A stretch of DNA of 64,000 nt from Incurvaria masculella (GCA_946894095.1 OX335650.1:5456001-5520000), one strand, 5' to 3'; positions 22,266-32,729 are shown, counted from the stretch's first letter. Made by a program: numbers and translations. The notes: generated from the sequence alone by a model not told the origin.

Positions 22266-22968
22266 GGTTATTTTAAATGCTTTACGTCGCGCAAATAATG
22301 TTCGAATATGTTTACTGCAATCGAGGCACCCGGGTTGTTGATTGCTAATTATCCTTGCAAACATTAAATTGGTAAGCAATTATACAAACAAATTGTTGTG
22401 AAACTAATCCCACAACACTGGCAACTGCGAGGTAGAATGGAAATACATTTGCTACACAACGAACGATTTGATTTTAAAATTGTTTCATGTTTATTTGCAC
22501 CGCTGCTGTATGTACTTTAGACTGGTCATTCGGTAGATACCATACGGTTGTGCATTTGAAAATGTTCACTTCTCTTATATATACACATAGTATAAATAAT
22601 AGAACATCTACATATAACCTTAAGTATTAAATAATTTAAAGATTCTCCTCTCTCTCTGTGTTTTATCGTATCTACCATGAAGAGTACTCTTCGGACCAAT
22701 ATAACGTTGTGCCTCCGTCTTCTTTCTACCATTGCTCGATGCGAAATGTCAGGGAATTCACCCATTCACTGAAAACTTGTGAAAACACTCCCTGCCGAAG
22801 TATTTCCCCTAAAGTACAATGTTAAAACATGGTGTAGAAGAACCTGGCCGGCCGGTATCCTTCCCAGATACCGTCAAAGTTCGAAACCCATGGGCTTCGT
22901 AATAGGTTCTGGCGTACGCCATATGCCACCCTTAGCATTAAAATAATTAGATTGCTCATTTTAAGTAT
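22266..22968. other. Spacer with a coding-like scrap
   Basis: 22671-22770 resembles 43857-43958 (see the entry there). A tRNA-like AGTTCGAAACCC near 22875 is not enough for a call. Confidence 0.35.
22671..22770 (-). other. Coding-like fragment shared with 43857-43958
   Basis: On the minus strand the frame reads RAMVERRRRHNVILVRR; the other site reads AMLERRRINSIMQLRR in the same way after a stop. Nucleotide similarity (ATGAAGA..CTCTTCG, TCTTTCTA, TTCACCCATTCA) supports common origin. Probably a piece of a mobile-element ORF; the protein is not recognised. Confidence 0.4.
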
Positions 22969-23508
22969 TTAAGGTGGCCCATCCCGGCGCGACTAACTCA
23001 ATCGCGGGTACGGTACAAAACCGTGCTATTGCGCTCTGGGACCTTCTCTGTTTCAAAGAAAAAGGCTACGTAATGAGGAGAATGCAACATGTCCATAAAG
23101 CAGACGATGCGCATAGTGTTTGATTTGGATAGATTTAAGAAAATTTTAATTTCAAAACGACTTATAGCTAAAAGTAAAGCACGACCGCTGTAGTCAAAAA
23201 TCTAACAAAAAACAAATTGATTTTAAATTTTCATGAAACAAGCTAGGTCTGATTACTAATCTTTTTAAGATGTTTTTATTTTATCATTGAGTAATCCACC
23301 TCCGAAGTTATTGTATAAAACGCGCGAAAAATTCGAACTTTTCTTAACTTAGAAACCAAACATGATTTAACAATGCCAACAGTCATCAGACATCTAGTTT
23401 GAACAAATAAAGCTATTTTGAGTAAAATTTGGGATCTCTGACAAGAAATATGGCCATGATCTTCTTTCCCCTTTAGCATGGGGAGTTGAGCGGGATGGGC
23501 CACCTTAA
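22969..23508 (-). mobile_element. Full-length TTAA-flanked MITE, minus orientation
   Basis: 540 bp between TTAA at 22969 and TTAA at 23505. Left GGTGGCCCATCCCGGCGCGA, internal CGGTACAAAACCGTG, right GAGCGGGATGGGCCACC. Same layout as 7301-7850. Confidence 0.92.
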
Positions 23509-23584
23509 GGCATACGGTAATCTCATTATTTTAGGTTATCCAACAACATCTTGTTACAAGATTTAAAAAATAATCAGAAAAAAA

Positions 23585-23637
23585 TGGCGCGAACTTTGGA
23601 AGAACTGTTCACTGCTCTACCGCTGAGCTATCCCGCA
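23585..23637 (-). other. tRNA-like 5' half, pseudogene or SINE head
   Basis: Minus strand GCGGGATAGCTCAGCGGTAG with GAGCAGTGAACAG gives a D-arm (GCTC/GAGC) and an A box TAGCTCAGCGG; AAAGTTCGCGCC sits where a B box would be. The anticodon stem does not fold properly, so it is not a functional tRNA gene. Confidence 0.45.
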
Positions 23638-23984
23638 AATTACGTCAGACAACGAATTTCACGTTTCTGTCTTTAGGATGCCGTAATTATCGGGGCACAA
23701 AATTATGGCACCCATTATGAAATATTCGCGGTTTTTTTATTAACATGTATTATAATTTCTTATTATTTAATATATATTCTTTATCCTATTTTTTGTCATA
23801 CAGCCTCGGGGACTCGTTTTACAGACGTTTTACACTTAGCCTTGCTGTAAAAAGAGGTAATGTTACGAGAGTCATGGGAGCAAGACCGCCGTCGTCGGCT
23901 TCGATGGAGGAGATTTCGTACCTTTCCTGCTAGCTAAGCACTCAACTGGGGCATAGGGCGTGATGGTTCCGGTGCACTCAGGCA

Positions 23985-24388
23985 GTTTTTTTTTAATGCG
24001 AGCTGTCATGGATGGCTAATACCACACAACTACCGTTATGATATTAGCCCAATAAACCACATTCCCGAAGGAATTAGGTGCCATGCCTTCCCTTCCCTTT
24101 ATGAGCACGGCTACATTGAACTGGATGGAAAACACGGACATTTTTTCATTGCCGCTTCGACCATCTTTTCATCCAATGCGATGGTACCAACCCGGGCGGG
24201 CTTGAACCCTACCACCTAGTAGGGGAAAGGGACCTACAGTTTTACATGGATTCAATTTCAGCTCGCATTCGTGACGAAATGCACTTATCAACCTCGGAAA
24301 GAGAAAGACAGTGGTGCATGTCGGAATTGAACCCAGGCCTCTGGTACGCTAGGCCAGTCCCCGCGCCACTAGGCTACGAGCCGCTTAG
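23985..24388 (-). mobile_element. Full-length SINE with tRNA-like head
   Basis: Minus strand: CTAAGCGGCTCGTAGCCTAG, TGGCGCGGGGACTGGCCTAG, CCAGAGGCCTGGGTTCAATT, then ATGCACCACTGTCTTTCTC, the shared body with GTAGGGTTCAAGCCCGCCCG and GGTACCATCGCATTGGATG, and an A-run end. Its unusual 3' tip CATGACAGCTCGCATT differs from the 5S-headed copies. Confidence 0.88.
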
Positions 24389-24516
24389 TCTCCTCAAAAG
24401 GGTCACACATTTATGTTAATCTAATTTTGTGTCCACATTTAAGGAAACAATTTAAACCAAAGTATGATATTAATAAATAATCTTAGAATAAAATCTTTAT
24501 ACATGCTTTCTTTTAT

Positions 24517-24829
24517 GAGCGGCTCGTAGGTCAGTGGCGCAGGGATTTTTTATGTCAGATGTTCTGGGCTCAACTCCCTGCCCTGTTCATGCACCACTTT
24601 CTTTCTCTTTTTGAGTTAGGGTCATTGGTCTGAGTAGGGTTAAGCCCGCCCCGGGTTGGTACCATCGCATTGGATGGGTGATGGCAGAAGCGGCAACGAA
24701 AACGTATCCCTATTTTTCATCCAGTTCAAAGTTACCGTAGTCATAAAGGAAAGGTGCTAGCATTGCACCTAATTCCTGCGAAAATGCGGTGTTTTGTTTG
24801 CCAATTGGAGCAAGCCAGTCCCCACAAAT
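24517..24829 (+). mobile_element. SINE with tRNA-like head, internal deletion
   Basis: GAGCGGCTCGTAGGTCAGTG, TTCTGGGCTCAACTCCC and CATGCACCACTTTCTTTCTC are followed directly by GGGTTAAGCCCGCCCCGGG; the linker with GCGAGCTGTTC...GTAGG is deleted. The downstream body is intact to about ATGCGGTGTTTTG. Confidence 0.8.
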
Positions 24830-25278
24830 AGCACCCGTTCACGAGCATCACGCCGGGCACAGCCATCGCCTCTCTCAACCATATTTTAGGGAAAGAGGAG
24901 ACCCGAACCTAGCAGTTTATTTCGAATTGACACAATAATTATAATACATCCAACTTCCGATCCGTTTTAGCTGTGAACCTTGTTGAAAATAGTAATATGA
25001 ATATTTATTTATTCTTGTCAGTTTCTATTACCCTTTGCTATTTTCTGACAAGTAAGTACATAATCGATGTGGCTGAAAGTTAATCGGGTGCGAATCGTTC
25101 AGAAAATTATCATTCCTCCCACAAGTATATAAAGCCATCATCGGCGCACCGTTTGCCATTTGTTGTTAGGCTTTGGAGAGATCTCTGTGTGCTAAAATAT
25201 CGTTGAAGTTGCCATCACTCAAAAAAGGGGAAAAATGTGAATTCGATATTTTAAGAGAGATAAACACAAACAAATAAA
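24830..25278. other. Spacer holding a TATA-like site
   Basis: Nothing else recognised; see the promoter-like entry at 25126. Confidence 0.35.
25126..25160 (+). promoter_or_regulatory. Possible TATA-type core promoter
   Basis: TATATAAA at 25126-25133 lies about 29 bp before TTTGCCATTTG, a weak initiator position. The following 120 bp lack a coding frame. Chance occurrence in AT-rich DNA is quite possible. Confidence 0.2.
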
Positions 25279-25386
25279 TTTTAAACGTTGTTAGTAGTTC
25301 AATTAATGCACTGACGAAATCGTGATTATATATAATATTTTAAACGTTGTTAGTAGTTCAATTAATGCACTGATTCGTGATTATAA
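25279..25386 (+). repeat. Tandem duplication, about 59-bp unit
   Basis: TTTTAAACGTTGTTAGTAGT followed by TCAATTAATGCACTGA occurs at 25279 and again at 25338, each followed by CGTGATTATA. The copies are nearly identical apart from a small indel, so the duplication is young. Confidence 0.9.
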
Positions 25387-25490
25387 AGGATTTACATCCG
25401 TGCCTATTCCGTAATTTAACATTGATTAAACTGGTGTTTTTGATCTGCAATTAAAAAAAACATATTGCTATTTTGGTACAATTCTTATAA

Positions 25491-26147
25491 GTTATAAGAG
25501 TCGTATTCACTACGTATAATATTCACAACGTATAATAGTATTTTTTTCCAAAAAATTAAAACCATGCATATCGTATAATATTCACAACGTATAATGTTAT
25601 ACGTTGTGCATGAGTTTAAAAATAAAATAAACTCTTTGCATCATGCAGAACGTATAATAGTCACAACGTATAATATTCCTAACATGAATTCACAAAAAAA
25701 GAAAACCATGCAGAACGTATAATATGCCACGAAGCACTGCATAAAGCGCCCTAACAACGATACATTTAAGGCTGAAATTGCTACGAATCGATATCTGTTG
25801 AAGAGTAACAATTTGCTACAACGCTAATTGAGACGGTCGAAAAGTCGCGTGCGAGTATAATCTTTAATCTTATATCGATAAGGGCGCGATCGATAAAATA
25901 TTTTAGGATTATATGATATGCATGGTTTTCTTTTTTTGTTAAATAAAGATCATAACATTATACGTTGTGACTAATATACGTTATGCATGGAGAAATAAGT
26001 AATTTAATTTTTTTGGACTTCTTCATGCACTACGTATAAGATTATACGATCTGCCGATTATACGTTGTGCATGGTTTTAAAATTTTGTTAAAATATGACA
26101 TTATACGATCTGCATATTCTACGTTATGCCGTTCCCCCAGTTATAAC
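25491..26147. mobile_element. Foldback-like element with ACGTATAAT repeats in its arms
   Basis: The left arm (25491-25730) and right arm (about 25910-26147) are imperfect inverted copies: GTTATAA at both outer ends, then AAAACCATGCA, CACAACGTATAAT, GTTATACGTTGTGCATG, AACAAAAAAAGAAAACCATG. Each arm holds several ACGTATAAT or RC motifs. The central part (25731-25909) holds a second inner inverted pair AGCGCCCT/AGGGCGCG and ATCGATA motifs. No coding frame. Confidence 0.8.
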
Positions 26148-26204
26148 CGATTTTAACAATGTTTTTTTTTTATTGGGATAACGAAATTCTTGGTTACTTC
26201 AACC

Positions 26205-26330
26205 ATTGTTAATTGAATGCGATGGCACCAACAGGGCGGGTTTAACCCTACCACCTAGTGGGCCTAAAAAAGGATAAGTAAGTTGGCCTGCAGTTTTACG
26301 TGGAATCCGAACCATGAACGACAAATCTCT
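26205..26330 (-). mobile_element. SINE body fragment
   Basis: GAATGCGATGGCACCAACAG, GGCGGGTTTAACCCTACCAC, CTAGTGGGCC and CAGTTTTACGTGGAATCCG match the shared body in minus orientation; head and tail missing. Confidence 0.75.
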
Positions 26331-27149
26331 CGCTTGTTACGACATATACGGGAAGAAATCCAGTGGGACTTACTTACAATATTTTTAAGCGTCGGAACCC
26401 ACACAGTACAACCATGTCGTCAATAGAAAAATATGTAGTAATCTTGTATGATACATAGTTGGTTACGTTTCCAGTTAGACTTAAGTTTCCTTTCTTGTTT
26501 TTCGACGTAAATTTAATGTCAGAAATCTCAATTTAATTTACAAAAAAAGATTATTATTTAAATTTCTGTTTCTAATTTTTTAATTCGCATGCACTATACT
26601 TTCTTTAATGTTAATAATCTGTAATTGTTACTGCTTTCATTGTTCATGTCTGTATTTTCTCTCAAATAAATAAATAAAAACTGATTCGGAGGAAAAGTTG
26701 TAAATATAAAATTAATATTGGGGTTTGTTTCAGATCGAGTACAAATACCATCGCAGGAATACTTTTCCACAAAACCAATACCGCCGACCAAGAACCTTCA
26801 GCTATAGGGGTCTATGCATGGAGTCCGTGACATCTACAGCATACATTTTAATGTGGTGGAATAAGGTAGATAACAGCAGGCATCTCACATTTACGTGGAT
26901 GAAGCTTGCCAGTAAATGGGCAGGTGCAAATGCAAAAAAAATAACATAGCACCAAGTAGCATCAAGAGGCGAATAAGATGCTCAGAAATGTGGCTGTGTA
27001 GTACCAACAAATCAACCAATTATGATAACATTCAATAAAAAATTAAACGAAACGTTTGTAGCACAGTAATAGATAATTTTATTGAACTTAAGGAAATTCA
27101 TTTTTGGTTTGATAAATCATGACCAATTCATATAAAAAATAGGTTTAAT
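26331..27149. other. Spacer, unassigned
   Basis: Frames of 65-74 codons at 26594-26949 have no motif. AT-rich. Confidence 0.35.
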
Positions 27150-27345
27150 TTGAATACTGGTGAGACTCTATTTCATATGGATAGTAATTTAAAAGCCCAC
27201 AAAACACTTTTATTTATGCTACGATGCATTAAACCTTTAAACAAGTTAAGGTCATGTAAAATGCTTTATTCAGACATAGTTAATTCTCAGTTACAATATA
27301 ATTATGAAGCAATGGAGCATTTTCCAGTTAAGCCGAATGAACCAA
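27150..27345 (+). pseudogene. Fragment of LINE reverse transcriptase C-terminal part
   Basis: The frame reads HMDSNLKAHKTLLFMLRC, IKPLNKLRSCKMLYSDIV, NSQLQYNYEAM. It lines up with HYDHITKKGLKTLGFLLRIA...TLKTLYLAYVRNTLEF in the LINE at 19661, downstream of the YADD motif. Only about 60 residues remain, and the frame then runs into the tandem repeat at 27350. Confidence 0.5.
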
Positions 27346-27349
27346 GAAC

Positions 27350-28020
27350 ATTTTATTTGTTGGGAGACTTGCGACGTGAACTGCGTAAAATGCACCGCAG
27401 CCGCTGATTCTTCTGTTCCAATGACAAGTGCATCTCGGCATGGGGACCCTTCCCCACTCCAGTGACGTGGCACCGCGGCTGGTCACCTCCACTGCGGACT
27501 GACGACCTGGGACTCTTGTTCCATCCCCGCCGACACTGGTGACCCGCGTGTGCCGCAGCCCCCTTCGCGGCATTCGAAGAAAATTTTATTTATTGAGATA
27601 TTTGCGAACAGAACCGCGTAAAATCCACCGCGGTAGCTGATCCTTCCATTCCAATGACACTTGCAACTTGCGCGTGGTGCCACCGTCACATTGCTGCGGA
27701 TAGCAGGCCTATTCCTTGAATTCCGATATCAGGAATACTGGGTTTTCTTGAGGAAAAGATTTTCCGTCGAAAAAATCGCTTCGGGAACCGCTATAAAAGC
27801 GGTTTTCTAGACTCAGGATTTCTGATTACGGAATTCCAGGAATAGGTCTGCTGAGCTGACCTGACTGACCTGAGGCTCTTGCTCTACTCCTCGCTGACAC
27901 TAACCAGTCGCGCGCGCCAAAATGGTTCTGCGTCGTCACTTTCGCTACAGGCTGAAGTCCTGGGATTCTTCATAAGCCCCGTTAACACTGGCAACATGAG
28001 CGTCCTCAGCAATTTTTTAC
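27350..28020. repeat. Diverged tandem repeat, unit about 233 bp, 2-3 units
   Basis: Unit 1 (27350) and unit 2 (27583) share TTTATTTGTTG/TTTATTTATTG, GCGTAAAATGCACCGC, TTCCAATGACA and then CTCTTG..CCGCTGACACT. On the minus strand both can be read as C-x-CHWN-RIS..G-FYAV. Unit 2 is interrupted by a MITE (27702-27852). A third, weak unit reads CCTGGGATTC and GTTAACACTGGCAAC near 27960-27995. Confidence 0.65.
27702..27852. mobile_element. Short MITE with AGCAG(A/G)CCTATTCCT termini, copy 1
   Basis: Starts AGCAGGCCTATTCCTTGAAT and ends GGAATTCCAGGAATAGGTCTGCT, an inverted pair of about 23 bp. The inside (TTCTTGAGGAAAAGATT, CCGTCGAAAAAATCGCTTCG, CCGCTATAAAAGCGGT) matches the longer copy at 50151-50400. 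Confidence 0.85.
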
Positions 28021-28118
28021 TGACAAATCTAATCTAATTTTGAATATTATAACCTTATTCAAATATTGTATGGTTCGCAAAGTACATAAGTCAAGTATTG
28101 TTTTAAGAAACATAATAT

Positions 28119-28175
28119 CAGTCCGTGTTTGCGTCCACTGCTGGACATACGCCTCTCCAATTTTCCTCCAATGCT
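28119..28175 (-). repeat. RTE-type LINE 3' scrap
   Basis: GTCCGTGTTTGCGTCCACTG, CTGGACATACGCCTCTCCAA and TTTTCCTCCA correspond to the last coding bases of the element at 63560-63620, in minus orientation. Confidence 0.7.
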
Positions 28176-28761
28176 TTACAATTAAAATTGATCAAGTATT
28201 AAAACTGTTTATACCCTTGACCGAGTTGGTGTAATGATTTTACAGTGATGTTGTTTTAGGCACATATGCGAGCCATTCATTTGCACAGATTTGAACACCG
28301 AAGTGGTGGATTTGCTTATAACTTTTTTGTTCGTGAAATGGCTCCCGTGATGTTGTGTTGTTGTTGTAATAGTGGTGAAAAGTAGAATTTTAGTCTACTT
28401 TCGACTTATAATAGTGGTTATTATATAAGTTAAATAAAAAAAACCTGTATATTTTAGCTTCAAAGCAATGCACATAAATATCATGAGATTGTGTATTATT
28501 CACTTGCTCCCCTCATAATCTCAATATTCCGCAGTTAACTCATCAAAACAACTTTCGACAAGTCTTCCGAATTTTCCTAGATTTCCGCCAATTTTACCCT
28601 ATGAGCGTGTTCCGAGAGACTTTACCAGCGGGTACAATGGCGCTGGAAGGTAGCTTTGGGGCGCTACACGACCGCGGCACACGGTGCTTTTCTCCTCACC
28701 CGCGGCAACATCCGGAGTTAACACGGGACTGGGCGGTCACGACGAGCCAAAGCATGAGTCC

Positions 28762-28884
28762 GCTAATAGAAACCTCCACTTTCGGGCGTTAGCGTTATGA
28801 GATAACACAATATTTGGTACAATTTTGTGTGAATCCGGGGTTATCTCATAACGCTAACGCTCGAAAGTGATGTCATCTATTAGC
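28762..28884. mobile_element. Hairpin element, arms about 45 nt
   Basis: GCTAATAG...ACTTTCGGGCGTTAGCG and TTATGAGATAAC (28762-28806) pair with GTTATCTCATAACGCTAACG, CTCGAAAGT...CTATTAGC (28840-28884). The loop is about 33 nt. One base change (GGGCG/GAGCG) plus a few at the outer end. The inner 27 bp are nearly perfect. Confidence 0.8.
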
Positions 28885-29387
28885 TGCCTTCAGGAAGGGA
28901 GTGGCAAGAGAAACTCGTTTGTTTAGGGTGGCGTAGCGAGTCAGTTTGCTTACGAATTCTCTCATTACTGATGCTCTCGAGTTTCAGCGACACGTAAGAA
29001 TACGTAAGAATTTTACAGGATGCTATTTAGTGCAACAAACATTTGATTTCTTTTTTTTTTACTTTTTAGTAACCAAACTACACTAAATTACGTCACAAAG
29101 ATCCGCAGATTCGATCATCCCAGTAAAGAAGAACCCGAAAGGAAACTGCACGGTTTTACATTACAATTTTTTTCCACAATTATGAAATATACACTAAGAT
29201 CTAAATGCTACTGCCAAACAATTCCCTGGTAGAACAGATTAAGGTAAAGAACAAGGAACAACAGAAACAGCAATCCTCAGTCTAAATTACTTACAAGTAA
29301 CAATGTTGCTTATGCAATCATTTCGATATTGCATGTGCCGAATTCGTAGGAGACCTTAAATCAAGCAAGTGAACCAATATATATACT
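28885..29387. other. Spacer; GAGTTTCAGCGACA scrap near 28980
   Basis: This 14-mer matches the terminus of the MITE at 15281. Nothing else seen. Confidence 0.35.
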
Positions 29388-29560
29388 ACTAGCTGCGGTA
29401 CTCGGCTCTGCTCGGGTCAATGTCGTGTTGGATTGATTTCGGTCTGAATTATTTCCTGGATAAAAAAGGCTGGTCCAGGACTATGTATCCATCTACCAAA
29501 TTTAATTACAATCAGTTGAACCGATATGGCATGATTTAATGATAAACATCGACATATTCC
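29388..29560 (+). repeat. TACTAGCTG...CTCGGGTCAATGTCG repeat, copy 1
   Basis: ACTAGCTGCGGTACTCGGCT, CTGCTCGGGTCAATGTCG and later AGTTGAACCGATATGGCATG. The opening matches 62877-62920. Widespread type in Lepidoptera, usually a SINE or a LINE-derived element. Confidence 0.6.
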
Positions 29561-29639
29561 CATTTAGAGCTTCGTAAACATTTGGGAGCGAATTTTAAAA
29601 GCATGTGCAGGCAGACCCTTACTGCACTGGCACTGCTAC

Positions 29640-29790
29640 ATAGAAGTTCATACAAAACCAACAAAGGCGGCATTAACCCTACCACCTTCCTTACTTTTAC
29701 AAAGTTTTATGAGGAATACGAACCACAGCATCATCGAAAACGGTAACCCATCCGGAATATGACTGCGCCCAGAGTTGCTATACATTGATA
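29640..29790 (-). mobile_element. SINE fragment with 5S-type head
   Basis: Minus strand: GCAACTCTGGGCGCAGTC, ATTCCGGATGGGTTACCG, TGTGGTTCGTATTCCTC and GGTGGTAGGGTTAATGCC. Short and diverged. Confidence 0.6.
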
Positions 29791-30104
29791 AAATACGCAA
29801 ATAAATCGGGCGAGTGGTTCGAAGTTATCGTTCTACGTGATATCGTGGAACTTTCTGTAGGCTTTTTTAACACCTACAATTTTCAATTAAATAGTTTTAA
29901 TTTTTCTCTTAAGGTTTGTATTAACTATTTTAAAAATGATATACGCAATCTTTGCTTGTTGATCGCTCCTTATATTAATGATAACCGTTTCAAAAAGTCC
30001 GTTGCGTGGCTTAGAAGAAGTAAACGAAGAAATCCCCCCCAAGCCACCGCCTCGGGGCATTTCGGTTAGTATGACAGCTACATCTTAACCTAAGCGGAAC
30101 TAAA

Positions 30105-30225
30105 TTATAGCCTATCCTGTGTCCCGTGCATTTACATATACGTGTAGTAAGTTTCATCGAGTTCGGATAATCGGATTAAGAGTAATGGAGGAACATACGT
30201 ACATACATACATACATACATACAGA
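30105..30225 (+). repeat. 3' part of a retroelement ending in (CATA)n
   Basis: TATAGCCTATCCTGTGTCCC, AAGTTTCATCGAGTTCGG, TAAGAGTAATGGAGGAAC, then CATACATACATACATACATA. The order is typical of short lepidopteran retroelements with a tandem 3' tail. Confidence 0.55.
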
Positions 30226-30230
30226 ACTGA

Positions 30231-31940
30231 TTTCTAAAAATCATCAATTTAGTCTTAGTAGCATACATAAAGTCTAACTCCATGAACACCCCTTACAGAT
30301 TTATTATTAGTATAAATAATGTTATTTGTAAGTACGACACGATTAAAATTTACTACCTTCCTAAACTTACCTATTTTTCAATAATGAAATGTTATCTGAT
30401 ATTTTTTAAATAAAACTTTAATCGATTGCTGGGCGGAATTCTGCAGTAGTTCATTGTGCTGAACTGTTGTTATTGTAATATTGTAATAAAAAATGATAAA
30501 ATATTGTTTTTTGTGTGAAATTCAAGCAATACGAATGAAATCATTCTTTTTATTATCATTCTTAAATTGACTCGTACTTTTCGATACTAAACAAAAATCG
30601 CATCTATCCATCTCCAAAATCGGAGCAGACTCTATCAGCACAGTAACCTAGGGACTTACACGCTGCTTCATGATCCTAACCAAACCACTAACACGAAGCG
30701 ATACTCACCCACCCCGATCCGCCCTCGCTCAATATTTACCTACAGGGTCTCGGTCTATTTCACCCACCTTTACCGTCCTAAATAAGCTAAACTTTGCAGA
30801 CCACTGGTGGTCTCGCTCGACGTCACACCTCCGCTTTCAATTGGCTGTTATCTATCATATTTCAAAATTAATTTTGACTAAATATTTTCTTAATATAAAA
30901 TCAACTTGCAACATTAGATAGAAGGCACGGTTAAGTGGCAAGGCGCTTGAATTAATTTATTTAAGTTGATTTCTTTATGTAAGTGGAAATGGGTGGTTAA
31001 TACTTGTCACGTAGTGATTTTTTTTCAAACAAATAATAATGCGACATTTCCGTCGTGGCGCAGTTCCGTCTACGAACTGTCTTATTTCAATTATTTCTTC
31101 GTTGTTATAAATCCGTATTGGTTTTAATATTAATTTACATACTACTACATTACTATTTTCCAATATTTTATACGGAATTTCTCTCAACAAAATAGGCCGG
31201 AACTACTTTCACGACAATTTTCTGAAGTCATTTTGTACTTTTGTTCGCCAACGTAAGTGAGTGCGATTGCAATATTTGACTTGATCGAATGTCTGGGATT
31301 CTTCTCTTTTTCCAGACGCTCGCTTACGTTGTGAATCGTAATCTCTTCAATAGAGGATGGTAGACATATTATTCCTCATGCGAGTCGAAGGGGGCCACCT
31401 ACTAAGTACGATTGTTAATTTATTAGAAGTGTTAAACCAGATTTATTGACGTAACACTACCACGATGAATATTATTAACGACAATCGGGACGGTAGATCA
31501 CTAGTAGAATTCCGATTGTCATATCAGTCATTGTCACATCTTAGCCTTCTCGATTTTGCTTCATGGTTAAACGTTTTAAGCTCATTCTATTGCGAAATTT
31601 GTATCCAGCTCATCTTTAATTAATCATTATTATTATTAAACTTCTTTAGACAGTACAGAGATATTGGTAAATGGTTATTCTAACAACACGATTTTCCCTG
31701 GAGTGTGAATTTTCCCATAACTTGTGACTTCATTTTATTTGCTTGCCACCGGAAATCGACTTTTTGGTTTCATTCTTTTGACCGGCAATTTAAAATCTTT
31801 CACCCATTTCTGCTCGAACCGGTGCCTCGGTGACGTCTTCGTGTCAATCCTGAAAACAAGCAAGCGGTGTGCCCGCTGCTACGTTGGGGGGCGAAGTTCT
31901 GCGGGACCCACTTATTGGCTGCTGACTGCGCTGCTACTTT
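30231..31940. other. Long unassigned stretch
   Basis: A weak inverted pair CAACGTAAGTGAG (31251) / CTCGCTTACGTTG (31319) is the only structure noticed. Open frames up to 83 codons lack motifs. Confidence 0.35.
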
Positions 31941-32090
31941 GAGCGCCGCTATCTTCTGTGGGCGAGCGCCGCTATCTTCTGTGGGCGAGCGCCGCTATCT
32001 TCTGTGGACGAGCGCCGCTATCTTCTGTGGACGAGCGCCGCTATCTTCTGTGGACGAGCACCGCTAACTTCAGTGGGCGAGCACATCGCC
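31941..32090 (+). repeat. 23-bp minisatellite, about 6.5 units
   Basis: The unit GAGCGCCGCTATCTTCTGTG plus GGC or GAC starts at 31941, 31964, 31987, 32010, 32033, 32056 and 32079, exactly 23 bp apart. The last units diverge (CACCGCTAACTTCAG). Since 23 is not a multiple of 3, the frame rotates through all three phases; each remains open. Confidence 0.95.
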
Positions 32091-32436
32091 ACTACTACAC
32101 CGTTTCGTCGCTTTCTCAGTGCCCCGTGACCGCCTCTGTTTCACTGGCACCAGGCCCGGCTCGGACTCAGATACGTATATTTTACCAGGACAGTGCACCG
32201 ACGTTAAAGGCCCAGTGTGTGAAAAGACACTTTCGTTAATTTTTTTTGGATCAAAATTAAATAATACATTGTATCAAAGTTAAAAAAATACATTCTTTCA
32301 TTACCTACCTTATTAAGGATTTCCAGTTACCGACTGGACGGGGAAGGATATCATCATTGGCCGGGGAAGTGTGAGGAGGCCCCACTCTTTTTTTTCACCC
32401 CGTGTCAATTTTTTTCACACACAACTGGATTAGCCC

Positions 32437-32580
32437 AAGAATTAAGTAGGAATAAGACACGACGAAATGCACTTATTCAACGCATAAAATATAAATTGAG
32501 AGGTGCATTCATTAGGCGGGAATCGAATCCATGACCTCTGGCAAGGAAAGCAAGTCTCCGCGACTTTGAGCCATATTATT
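32437..32580 (-). mobile_element. tRNA-headed SINE, head only
   Basis: Minus strand: ATGGCTCAAAGTCGCGGAGA, GCCAGAGGTCATGGATTCGA, TTCCCGCCTAATGAATGCAC, then AAGTGCATTTCGTCG. The B box GATTCGATTCCC is well kept. The body is missing. Confidence 0.7.
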
Positions 32581-32729
32581 TGCCTTACGATTACCTATAC
32601 ACGATTGGTCCGGTATAGAATGCCACGTAGAAATTATTATATTTAGATTTTCACGGAAAAGGACGGGTTAATTTTTACGGGTATACTTATAGTTTAAAAC
32701 GTCGGAGAGAAGTAAGCTTTCACACTATA

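Noticed and set aside
22845..22905. tRNA-derived SINE head
   Set aside because: Only an AGTTCGAAACCC B-box-like motif; the A box and SINE body are missing.
23585..23637. Functional tRNA gene
   Set aside because: D-arm is good but the anticodon and T arms do not fold; kept only as a tRNA-like sequence.
31251..31333. Inverted pair CAACGTAAG / CTTACGTTG as a MITE
   Set aside because: Arms of about 15 bp with mismatches, no second copy.
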